From an uncultured Eubacteriales bacterium (GTDB lineage: Bacteria; Bacillota; Clostridia; Oscillospirales; Acutalibacteraceae): DNA of 11,771 bases. Position 1 is the stretch's first letter. The number at the start of each line of letters is the position of its first letter. Below are positions 1 through 5,576 of the stretch, one piece after another. Below the pieces are notes generated by a model. The model saw nothing but the letters and a program-made list of their open reading frames with translations. It did not search any database and was not told the DNA's origin. The position numbers and the translations under genes were made by a program. Where the stretch lies: positions 1 through 11,771 of the forward strand of contig ONPH01000028.1 in NCBI GenBank assembly GCA_900319655.1, in the 5' to 3' direction.

Positions 1-2
1 AT

Positions 3-932
3 GGAAAAAAAATAGATTATTTTTATATTGAGGGCATGGATTTAATGGGAGAGCGTTACGGCTTGGCCACACATAATGTGAGGGCTCAAGACGTGGCGGC
101 TGTTGAAGTATATGAAAACCATCAGCCTGTAAAACTCTTACAATCTCTTTTTGGGGGATCTACCGGGGGGCAGGTCGCTGTTAATTTAAAGCTAAAGGAT
201 AACGCCAAGGGAGCAGTGGTCGGTACCGCCGAAATTGGTGGAGGACTTCCACTTTATCAATGGGACGCTGGAGCAACTGGGATGTATTTTTCAAGTTATT
301 ATCAAATGCTAACTTCATTACGATCGAACGATATAGGACGCGATATCATATCTGAAATCAAAGAACAAGGTGAAGGCTCCCCAATGCTTACCCCTTATAT
401 TAATGTATATTTACCATCCACTCCTCAACTTGGCACCAACCGCTATATGAACAATATGACCCATGCTGCGAGTTTTAATAACCTGTTTAAGATAAGCAAT
501 GAACAAATCATGAGTCTAAACGGTATTTATTCGTATGATAAGCAGTTTTTTTCCGGTCATACAGTAACACGGTACTATCTGCCTGAAGATAATCCATTGA
601 TTATAGATGAGATTGTACAAATGAAGAGCAGAAAGCAGGAAGCGAATGCGAGAATCAAATATACATACAATGGGGCAAAAAGATATGTTGACACAGGCAA
701 CTACACCTACACCTCGCTTATCGACAAGCTTCAGCAGGACGGCTTCTCCACAGGCGACGCCAAATATGCCGCAAATAACTGCGGAGCTGACTGGAACGGT
801 ATGGCGGCAAATGAAGCCAAAAAGCTGATTGACGGCGGAGTCACGACCAAGGAAGAAATTGTCGACCAGCTCATTTTCAAGGGCTATACATATCAGCAGG
901 CTGTTCACGGAGCAGAGGCAAACGGACTATAA
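3..932 (+). CDS. Chimeric frame: partial TonB-dependent receptor joined to Ltp-type lipoprotein repeats
   Basis: The frame is open to the left edge (it reads IDYFYIEGMDLMGERYGLA across base 36), so the ATG at 36 is internal and the gene is 5'-partial. Residues numbered from that ATG: 1-210 resemble the plug and early barrel of Bacteroidetes TonB-dependent, carboxypeptidase-regulatory-like receptors (VEVYENHQPVK, VAVNLKLKDNAKG, WDAGATGMYF, a long barrel-like tail). From about 213 to the stop the protein is two Ltp repeats (PF07553-like): SLIDKLQQDGFS..AKYAANNCGADWN, then EEIVDQLIFKGYTYQQAV, as in Firmicutes surface lipoproteins. GC is about 35% in bases 301-360 and 53% in 721-780. A diderm outer-membrane barrel and a Gram-positive lipoprotein tail are not expected in one protein, so this is probably a misassembly, with the Ltp tail belonging to this genome. 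A genuine recombination is possible but less likely. Confidence 0.75.
   Translation, partial: GKKIDYFYIEGMDLMGERYGLATHNVRAQDVAAVEVYENHQPVKLLQSLFGGSTGGQVAVNLKLKDNAKGAVVGTAEIGGGLPLYQWDAGATGMYFSSYYQMLTSLRSNDIGRDIISEIKEQGEGSPMLTPYINVYLPSTPQLGTNRYMNNMTHAASFNNLFKISNEQIMSLNGIYSYDKQFFSGHTVTRYYLPEDNPLIIDEIVQMKSRKQEANARIKYTYNGAKRYVDTGNYTYTSLIDKLQQDGFSTGDAKYAANNCGADWNGMAANEAKKLIDGGVTTKEEIVDQLIFKGYTYQQAVHGAEANGL
655..690. other. Probable chimeric junction between Bacteroidetes-like and Firmicutes-like sequence
   Basis: Homology changes from the TonB-receptor barrel to the Ltp repeat at about base 672 (the GAKRYVDTG codons). Composition also rises from about 37% GC (601-660) to about 53% GC (721-780). 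No inverted repeat, transposase or integrase lies at the boundary. The exact crossover base cannot be fixed by eye. Confidence 0.6.
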
Positions 933-933
933 T
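904..933 (+). promoter_or_regulatory. Candidate promoter of the DUF1015 gene
   Basis: TTCACG (904-909) and TATAAT (928-933) are separated by 18 bases. The -10 overlaps the stop codon of the preceding frame. Transcription would start near 940, directly before the leader stem-loop. The -35 matches TTGACA at 4 of 6 positions. Confidence 0.45.
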
Positions 934-940
934 ATAATAA

Positions 941-989
941 GCGCCTGACGGCAATAGCCTTAGGAAAGCGTAAAACTGCCGTCAAACGC
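941..989 (+). promoter_or_regulatory. Stem-loop in the leader of the DUF1015 mRNA
   Basis: TGACGGCA (946-953) pairs perfectly with TGCCGTCA (977-984). GCG (941-943) pairs with CGC (987-989) beyond a 2x2 internal loop. No T-run follows, so it is not a standard terminator. It would sit at the very 5' end of the transcript if the promoter at 904-933 is used, ending 6 bases before the AAGGGG ribosome site (995-1000). It may be a 5' stabiliser or a small regulatory structure. Confidence 0.5.
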
Positions 990-1007
990 ATAAAAAGGGG
1001 TAATCTT

Positions 1008-2288
1008 ATGGCAGAAATCAAACCGTTTAAGGGTATGAGATACAACACCTTTCTCGCGGGTAAAATCGGAGAGCTTTGCTGTCCTCCGTATGACATCATC
1101 AGCGAGGAGGAGCGCCTCGGCTATATCGCTGAGAACGAGTACAACGTAATAAGGCTAGAGCTTCCCAAGGAGGGCGGGGACGTCTACAAAACCGCAGGCG
1201 AGGTGCTCGATATGTGGAGGAACACCGGCGTGCTCGTTCACGAGATTAAGCCGGCTGTGTATATCTACGAGGAGGAGTTCAACGCCTATAACAAGCGTTC
1301 AAGCGTAAAGGGAATAATCGTCCGCGTAAAGGTCGAGGAGTTTTCAAAGGGCGTTATTTTGCCGCACGAGTTCACGCTCTCAAAGGCAAAGGCAGACCGC
1401 TTCAATCTTATGAAGGCAACAAACTGCAATTTCAGCCAGATTTACGCGCTTTATATGGACGAGGAGCACACCACTCTCAAGACAATCGACCGCCTGTCCG
1501 ACCGCAAGCCCGACCAAAAATTTACCGATAGCGACCACGTAACCCACAAGCTGTGGATAATCACCGAAATCGAAAAGCTCGTTAACGACTTTGCCGACCG
1601 CAAGCTCTACATTGCCGACGGTCATCACCGCTACGAAACCGCGCTAAATTACCGCAACTACTGCCGCGAAAACGGCATTTCAAAAGAGGGCGATCCGCAG
1701 GATTACCAGATGATGTACCTTGTGGATATGCAGCACCCGGGACTGGTTGTTTTCCCGACTCACCGCATGGTGCGCGACCTTGAAAGCTTCGACAAGGACG
1801 AGGTTCTAAAGGGCTGCGAGGAGTATTTTGACATCAAAAAATTCACCAGCGTCGGCAATATCAATTCCGAGCTCGCAAAGCAATATAAGCAGGGCAAAAA
1901 GGCGTTCGGCTTTTACTGCGGCAAGGGCGAGTGGTATCTGCTCGTGCTCAAGGATATCGAGGTTATGGCGGACGTTCTGCCGGATTTGAGCGAGGCTTCG
2001 CAGCAGCTCGACGTAAGCGTGCTCCACTCGCTAATCCTCGAAAAAACAATGGGTATCGACAAGGAGAACATGGCGAATCAGATAAACCTGACCTACACCA
2101 AGTTCTTTGAAGAGGCGATTATGAAGGTCGATAAGGGCGAGTTTCAGTGCTCGTTTATCCTCAACCCGACCAGAGTAACCGAAATCCGCGACGTTGCCGC
2201 CGCAGGCGAAAAAATGCCGCAGAAGTCGACCTATTTCTATCCCAAAATGATTACCGGAATGGTAATGAATGACCTTAACGAGAGTTAA
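1008..2288 (+). CDS. DUF1015 family protein
   Basis: This is a full-length 426-residue member of the DUF1015 family, whose biochemical role is not firmly established. Family hallmarks are visible in order: GMRYN..LAGKIGELCCPPYDIIS (residues 9-32), LPHEFTLSKAKADR (118-131), the signature YIADGHHRYETALNYR (201-216) in the middle, and the C-terminal MPQKSTYFYPK block (403-413). The DGHHRYETA block resembles the motif seen in ParB/sulfiredoxin-fold proteins such as the serine kinase SerK, so a nucleotide-dependent small-molecule role is conceivable; that is inference. In many Clostridia the gene lies near serine biosynthesis genes (serA/serC), but none is present here. No signal peptide or membrane segment is seen, so it is probably cytosolic. 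The start is set by AAGGGG (995-1000), 7 bases before ATG. It appears to be monocistronic, with its own candidate promoter and a terminator. Confidence 0.9.
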   Translation: MAEIKPFKGMRYNTFLAGKIGELCCPPYDIISEEERLGYIAENEYNVIRLELPKEGGDVYKTAGEVLDMWRNTGVLVHEIKPAVYIYEEEFNAYNKRSSVKGIIVRVKVEEFSKGVILPHEFTLSKAKADRFNLMKATNCNFSQIYALYMDEEHTTLKTIDRLSDRKPDQKFTDSDHVTHKLWIITEIEKLVNDFADRKLYIADGHHRYETALNYRNYCRENGISKEGDPQDYQMMYLVDMQHPGLVVFPTHRMVRDLESFDKDEVLKGCEEYFDIKKFTSVGNINSELAKQYKQGKKAFGFYCGKGEWYLLVLKDIEVMADVLPDLSEASQQLDVSVLHSLILEKTMGIDKENMANQINLTYTKFFEEAIMKVDKGEFQCSFILNPTRVTEIRDVAAAGEKMPQKSTYFYPKMITGMVMNDLNES

Positions 2289-2329
2289 GAGTTTGATTTT
2301 AGAGTTTAGAGTTGAGAGTTTAGAGTTTA
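2282..2329 (+). repeat. GAGTTNA heptad repeat array
   Basis: Seven-base units run head to tail: GAGTTAA (2282-2288, containing the DUF1015 stop codon), GAGTTTG (2289-2295), a 6-base interruption, then GAGTTTA (2302), GAGTTGA (2309), GAGTTTA (2316) and GAGTTTA (2323). The same TTTAGAG unit recurs at 11234-11253. The array supplies the left arm of the adjacent terminator hairpin. Confidence 0.8.
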
Positions 2330-2362
2330 ATGTAACCTGACTCTCAACTTTTGTTTATTTTT
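2310..2362 (+). terminator. Rho-independent terminator after the DUF1015 gene
   Basis: AGTTGAGAGT (2310-2319) pairs perfectly with ACTCTCAACT (2340-2349), a 10-bp stem with a 20-base loop. It is followed by a T-rich stretch (2349-2362). The left arm is built from the heptad repeat. The loop is long for a classical terminator. The -35 of the asparaginase promoter lies in the T-rich tail. Confidence 0.6.
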
Positions 2363-2380
2363 CAAAACCCGGGCTATAAT
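2351..2380 (+). promoter_or_regulatory. Promoter of the asparaginase-like gene
   Basis: TTGTTT (2351-2356), an 18-base spacer and a perfect TATAAT (2375-2380). The start would be near 2387, giving a very short leader before AAAGGTG (2392-2398) and the ATG at 2404. Confidence 0.55.
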
Positions 2381-2403
2381 ATTTTTATGTTAAAGGTGTT
2401 TAT

Positions 2404-3321
2404 ATGAAAATTTTAACGCTGTTCACAGGCGGCACAATCGCGTGTTCAAGCAAAGGCGGCGTGCTTTCACCCGATAAAGACAACGGCTTTTTGCTGCTCG
2501 ATATGTACAGGGAAACCGACGGCACGGTGGATTTTACCGCCGAAATGCCGTACAGTATTCTGAGTGAAAACCTCTGCGCCGAAAATCTTAATACTCTATG
2601 GAGCTGCGTTTCAGCGCACGACCTTTCAAAATATGACGGCGTAATCGTCTGCCACGGCACTGACACTTTGCAGTATACAGGCGCGTTTTTGTCGCTCAAA
2701 CTCGGTCTTTGCGAAACGCCCGTCGTGCTCGTCTCGGCAAATTATCCGCTTAATCACCGCCGCTCAAACGGTTTTGAAAACTTCTGCGCCGCCGTAAGCT
2801 TCATCAAGTCGGGGCAGGGCAGGGAAGTGTTCATCGCCTACAAAAACGACGGCGATCTTTGCGCGAACATTCACCGCGCAGGCCGCGCGCTGCCGCACCT
2901 GCCGTACTCGGACGATTTGTTCAGCCTGAAAAATCAGCCCTACGGCTATGTAAAAAACGGCGTGTTCGTCAAAAATCCTGCATACTCCGAGTCCGCGGAC
3001 GAGTTCGCGGTAATGCCCGATAAGCCGCTCAATAAAACCGTGCTGTATATCCGCCCCTACCCGGGAATGAAATATCCGCCGCTGACGGACGATTGCAAGG
3101 CTGTCCTGCTCGACAGCTACCACTCCGGCACAATCCGCACCGACGGAAAAGAGCTTGAAAACTTCTGCCGCGAAGCCGAAAATAAAAAAATCCCCGTCTA
3201 TCTCACGGGCTCGCAGGACGGCTTTAACTACGAGAGCAAGCAGAGGTACAGCGAGCTCGGCATAAAGGTTCTGCCCGTATCCTCGCCAATCCTCGCGTAT
3301 GTTAAGCTGTGGCTTATGTAG
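2404..3321 (+). CDS. Asparaginase-like protein, cytoplasmic type
   Basis: A 305-residue member of the asparaginase/glutaminase superfamily, slightly shorter than typical type I enzymes (about 330-340 residues). Family enzymes hydrolyse L-asparagine to aspartate and ammonia. The first nucleophile motif TGGTIA (8-13) and the second motif HGTDTLQYTGAFL (84-96, with T86-D87) are clear. There is no signal peptide, so it is probably cytosolic. Two oddities stand out. In the segment that normally carries the catalytic lysine (R-x-x-T-K-x..F), this protein reads AGRALPHLPYSDDLF (159-173), with P164/H165 where Lys is expected. No obvious flexible-loop tyrosine lies between residues 14 and 34. The protein could be a divergent enzyme, one with another substrate, or catalytically weak. 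AAAGGTG (2392-2398) fixes the start. It converges on the NlpC/P60 gene. Confidence 0.85.
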   Translation: MKILTLFTGGTIACSSKGGVLSPDKDNGFLLLDMYRETDGTVDFTAEMPYSILSENLCAENLNTLWSCVSAHDLSKYDGVIVCHGTDTLQYTGAFLSLKLGLCETPVVLVSANYPLNHRRSNGFENFCAAVSFIKSGQGREVFIAYKNDGDLCANIHRAGRALPHLPYSDDLFSLKNQPYGYVKNGVFVKNPAYSESADEFAVMPDKPLNKTVLYIRPYPGMKYPPLTDDCKAVLLDSYHSGTIRTDGKELENFCREAENKKIPVYLTGSQDGFNYESKQRYSELGIKVLPVSSPILAYVKLWLM

Positions 3322-3324
3322 ATT

Positions 3325-3383
3325 ATTGTAGGGGCAACCCTTGCGGTTGCCCACGGGCGGACATTTTAGTCCGCCCCTACAAT
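3325..3383. repeat. Palindromic three-stem repeat element
   Basis: The outer arms ATTGTAGGGGC (3325-3335) and GCCCCTACAAT (3373-3383) are perfect complements. Inside are two further hairpins, GGCAACC/GGTTGCC (about 3333-3352) and GGGCGGAC/GTCCGCCC (about 3355-3377), giving alternative cloverleaf or double-hairpin folds. It begins 4 bases after the asparaginase stop codon. The architecture is that of REP/BIME or MITE-like extragenic palindromes, and similar sequences occur widely in Ruminococcus-type genomes (recollection, not searched here). A shorter related hairpin, GCGGA/TCCGC, follows at 3401-3417. Confidence 0.8.
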
Positions 3384-3420
3384 TCACAAGGAAAGAAGGT
3401 GCGGACAATTTATCCGCCTG

Positions 3421-3455
3421 AAAAAAACAGGGCTCGGAAAAATTCCGAACCCTGT
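3421..3455 (-). terminator. Intrinsic terminator for the NlpC/P60 gene
   Basis: ACAGGG (3427-3432) pairs with CCCTGT (3450-3455), and TCGGAA (3434-3439) pairs with TTCCGA (3443-3448), with a single C/A mismatch and an AAA loop. Seven A residues (3421-3427) on the plus strand give a T-run after the hairpin on the minus strand. It lies about 100 bases past the hydrolase stop codon. Confidence 0.85.
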
Positions 3456-3538
3456 AATTATTAGCTTTATCTATTTGGCAACCTTTGACCCGCCGTTAAT
3501 GGAACTAAAAATCAGAACCATTTATTTATAGGCGGATT

Positions 3539-3559
3539 TGCCTGCCGGGGCAATCCGGC
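3539..3559 (-). repeat. Post-stop hairpin repeat, copy 1
   Basis: Read on the minus strand, this follows the NlpC/P60 stop codon directly and contains GCCGG/CCGGC around an ATTGCC loop. It matches 20 of 21 bases with 9817-9837, which follows the stop codon of the kinase gene in the same gene-relative orientation. Confidence 0.75.
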
Positions 3560-5107
3560 TTACCACTTTGTGTTAAGCTGAGCCCTCATGGAAGTCTTTT
3601 TCTTCTTGGCTACGTACTTCTGATAGCGAGTCTGCTTTTTGTCGCGCTTGAGCATGAAGAATGCTACCGCGCCGAGGATAACCGCTACGAGCACAAACCA
3701 AATCCAGATGTTGGCTGTTCTCTTAACCTGAGCTGCAAAAGAGGGGATAACAGATGCCGAGCTTGCAAGAGCCTGCTCAGTTACCTTGTTAGTCTTTTCG
3801 GCAACGTTAGAAGCTGTGTTAGCGTAGGTCTGGTTTGTCTCGTTAGAAACAATAAGGCTTGTGGGTGTGAGCGAACCTGATGTAATCTGGTTCGGGCCTG
3901 AGCCTGCGCTTACCGCAACCTCCTGCTGCTCGTCAACATTAACAACGGGTGTGGGGTTAGCCGCAGCCTTGTCGCTGAAGAGCAGAGCGTATGTAGCGTC
4001 GTCGAGAATACCTGTAGCCTCAAGACCGTTCTGTGTCTGGAATGCCTTGATTGCTTCCTCTGTGATATCTCCGTAGAAGCCTGTGGGCTGCATTCCGAAG
4101 TATCCGAGGTCAAGCAGCTTCTGCTGAATGTTGATAACTTCCTCGCTGAAATCACCGTTCTGAGCGATGATTACAGGAGCTTTTTCTTCAGGCTCGGTGG
4201 GCTGTGTAGCCTCCTCGGTTGCCTGAGTAGCTTCCTCAGCCTTCTTGGCGTGGGGAGCGTCGTCCGAATAAAGAACGTCTCTGTCTGTGCCGGCAATACC
4301 GTCAACGGTTACGCCTGCCGCCTCCTGAAAGGCACGGTAAGCCTGCTCGGTAGCGTTACCGAACTCGCCGTCGATAGGACCGTCGTAGAAGCCGAGCTCC
4401 TTAAGACGTGACTGAATCTTCTCTACCTCTTCACCGGAAGATCCGTTGCTCCAGGTTGAGGGAGTCTCGGACTTTGATGATGAAGAATCAGATGACGGAG
4501 TATCCGAAGCTGTGGAGTCCATATTTGCAGGAGTTGTGCTCGAATGTCCGTTAGAATCGAAGTAGTATGTAGTACCGTCGATTGTTCTTGATGTGTTTAC
4601 AATATACTGGCCGTCCTCATAGTAGTAGTAGTTACCGTTGAACTTCTCCCAACCGTATGTAGGATAGCTAACCGCCGCAAGCTTGAACCAATATGTCCAA
4701 GAGTTCCAGCCGCCGATTTCGTCGTAGCATACGCCCCACTCATCGCCTCTGGCGTCAACTTCCATATTGTTCTCAATGTAAACGCCTACGTGACCGGGTC
4801 TCCAAAGACCGAGACCGTGGATTCTGGGGATACCTGCGTCAACCGAACCCTGCTCTGTGCAGGTTTCAATCATGGCGATACGCTCGCCGCCGCAATATGA
4901 GTAGATAAGTCCCGAGCAGTCAACCGCTCCGGGGGAAGTACCGCCCCATGAATATGCCCAGCCTTCGTTGTACGCGTTTAGCGCATACTCGGCAAGACCT
5001 GCGCCTGTGCCGCTCGCTCCCGCGGTTACGCTGCTGCCGAATACGCATACGCTCGTAATTACAAGAATACATAAGGTGACAGCAACCAGTTTCTTTAACC
5101 TGTGCAT
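3560..5107 (-). CDS. Secreted, membrane-anchored NlpC/P60 peptidoglycan hydrolase with two PG_binding_1 domains
   Basis: 515 residues from the ATG at 5107, chosen because GGAGGT (5115-5120) lies 7 bases upstream; an upstream in-frame TTG at 5131 lacks such a site. Order: signal peptide (1-30), NlpC/P60 cysteine peptidase (about 36-142; C64 in VDCSGLIYSY, H106 in RPGHVGVY, E116/D118 as third polar residue), a Tyr-rich segment resembling cell-wall/glucan-binding repeats (151-188), a Ser-rich linker, PG_binding_1 (about 224-280), a Thr/Glu-rich linker, a second PG_binding_1 (about 319-378), a long Ser/Thr/Asn-rich stalk, one membrane helix (467-486) and a basic tail (RDKKQTRYQKYVAKKKKTS). Family enzymes cut D-Glu/diaminopimelate bonds in stem peptides. 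The predicted topology puts the catalytic end outside and tethers the C terminus in the membrane, which is unusual for this class. It has its own promoter, leader hairpin and terminator. Confidence 0.92.
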   Translation of the reverse strand: MHRLKKLVAVTLCILVITSVCVFGSSVTAGASGTGAGLAEYALNAYNEGWAYSWGGTSPGAVDCSGLIYSYCGGERIAMIETCTEQGSVDAGIPRIHGLGLWRPGHVGVYIENNMEVDARGDEWGVCYDEIGGWNSWTYWFKLAAVSYPTYGWEKFNGNYYYYEDGQYIVNTSRTIDGTTYYFDSNGHSSTTPANMDSTASDTPSSDSSSSKSETPSTWSNGSSGEEVEKIQSRLKELGFYDGPIDGEFGNATEQAYRAFQEAAGVTVDGIAGTDRDVLYSDDAPHAKKAEEATQATEEATQPTEPEEKAPVIIAQNGDFSEEVINIQQKLLDLGYFGMQPTGFYGDITEEAIKAFQTQNGLEATGILDDATYALLFSDKAAANPTPVVNVDEQQEVAVSAGSGPNQITSGSLTPTSLIVSNETNQTYANTASNVAEKTNKVTEQALASSASVIPSFAAQVKRTANIWIWFVLVAVILGAVAFFMLKRDKKQTRYQKYVAKKKKTSMRAQLNTKW

Positions 5108-5142
5108 TTTTATTACCTCCAAAAGTAACAAGCATATTGTAC

Positions 5143-5174
5143 GGAACGCGGCTAAAAGTTACAGCCCGCGAACC
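5143..5174 (-). promoter_or_regulatory. Leader stem-loop of the NlpC/P60 mRNA
   Basis: CGCGGCT (5147-5153) pairs with AGCCCGCG (5163-5170) with one bulged C. The stem continues with GG/CC beyond a symmetric AA/AA internal loop. It lies between the predicted transcription start (about 5190) and the ribosome site (5115-5120), so it is transcribed. Its function is unknown. Confidence 0.4.
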
Positions 5175-5196
5175 ACTTGTTAACAAATTTGTAATA

Positions 5197-5225
5197 ATTA
5201 TATCACCTTTGTTTCAAAAAATCAA
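5197..5225 (-). promoter_or_regulatory. Strong housekeeping promoter of the NlpC/P60 gene
   Basis: On the minus strand: TTGATT (5225-5220), a 17-base spacer, then a perfect TATAAT (5202-5197) preceded by TGA (extended -10). The predicted start near 5190 leaves a leader of about 80 bases. It aligns without gaps at 21 of 29 positions with the trkA promoter. Confidence 0.75.
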
Positions 5226-5567
5226 CCCTTTGAACCCTTGTTTTTTCATTTTGAGGGAATTTCAGGCACGTTGACCAACATTTATTTCCGTAATCGAACT
5301 ATTTTGAATGAATTGGTTACAGAATTCGGCAAATTGTAATATTTTTCCTGTAAAATTGTAATTTTCAGGAAACGAAAAATAAATTTTTCCGCAAAAATCC
5401 ACCGAAGTTCACGGAAAAATCCTATATATAATGTATACGCGCACGCGCGTACATAAATAATAATACAGAAAATTATAAAAACTCATTGCAATTATTCCGT
5501 TAAAATGTTAGAATAGGAGTAATCAACATGTATAATCGATTTGATTTAGTAAAAAGGAAAAGGAAGG
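5226..5567. promoter_or_regulatory. AT-rich divergent regulatory region with dyads and A-tracts
   Basis: This stretch holds no gene except the 15-codon leader ORF at its right end. It contains three overlapping inverted repeats: TTTCCTG-T-AAAATT (5344-5357) against AATTTTCAGGAAA (5360-5372); GAAAAAT (5374-5380) against ATTTTTC (5383-5389); and ATTTTTCCG (5383-5391) against CGGAAAAAT (5412-5420). A/T tracts centred near 5377, 5386, 5395 and 5417 are roughly helically phased and may bend the DNA. Candidate plus-strand promoters are TATAAT at 5427-5432 (no good -35) and TTGCAA (5486-5491), 17 bases, TAGAAT (5509-5514). The second would start transcription past the leader ORF's ribosome site. I cannot decide between them. 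Confidence 0.5.
5431..5455. promoter_or_regulatory. Alternating purine/pyrimidine palindrome
   Basis: Twenty-five consecutive bases alternate strictly between purine and pyrimidine. At the centre TACGCGC (5436-5442) and GCGCGTA (5445-5451) form a perfect 7-bp dyad around AC. It directly abuts a TATAAT (5427-5432), so it would cover the transcription start if that -10 is used. It could be an operator, a cruciform or a Z-DNA-prone segment. Confidence 0.6.
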
Positions 5568-5575
5568 ATGCTTAA
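5528..5575 (+). CDS. 15-codon leader ORF upstream of the BspA-type lipoprotein
   Basis: ATG at 5528 encodes MYNRFDLVKRKRKDA and stops with TAA at 5573-5575. It has a good ribosome site, AGGAG (5515-5519), 8 bases upstream. Its stop codon is one base before the ATG at 5577 of the lipoprotein gene, and the lipoprotein's own AGGAAGG (5561-5567) lies inside this ORF. The arrangement suggests translational coupling or a leader-peptide control. The basic RKRK run could matter or could simply reflect the AAGGA-rich ribosome site being translated. It is too short for a database assignment. Confidence 0.45.
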   Translation: MYNRFDLVKRKRKDA

Positions 5576-5576
5576 A

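Noticed and set aside
36..38. ATG at 36 as the start of the first gene
   Set aside because: The frame is open to the window edge and the upstream residues (DYFYIEG) match the receptor family, so this methionine is internal.
2764..3408. Minus-strand open frame of 214 codons antisense to the asparaginase
   Set aside because: Low-information antisense frame with no ribosome site, starting inside the palindromic repeat. The plus strand has clear asparaginase motifs.
5108..5131. Upstream TTG start (5131) for the NlpC/P60 protein
   Set aside because: It would translate through the GGAGGT ribosome site at 5115-5120. The ATG at 5107 has ideal spacing and begins a proper signal peptide.
5178..5195. 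WalR-like tandem TGTWAH boxes near the hydrolase promoter
   Set aside because: TGTTAA (5178) and TGTAAT (5190) are separated by 6 bases rather than the consensus 5. Other TGTAAN copies (5335, 5349, 5357) have the wrong spacing.
5568..5570. ATG at 5568 as lipoprotein start
   Set aside because: The AGGAAGG site directly abuts it with no spacer, whereas ATG 5577 is spaced 9 bases and follows the leader ORF stop. The alternative adds only three residues and cannot be fully excluded.
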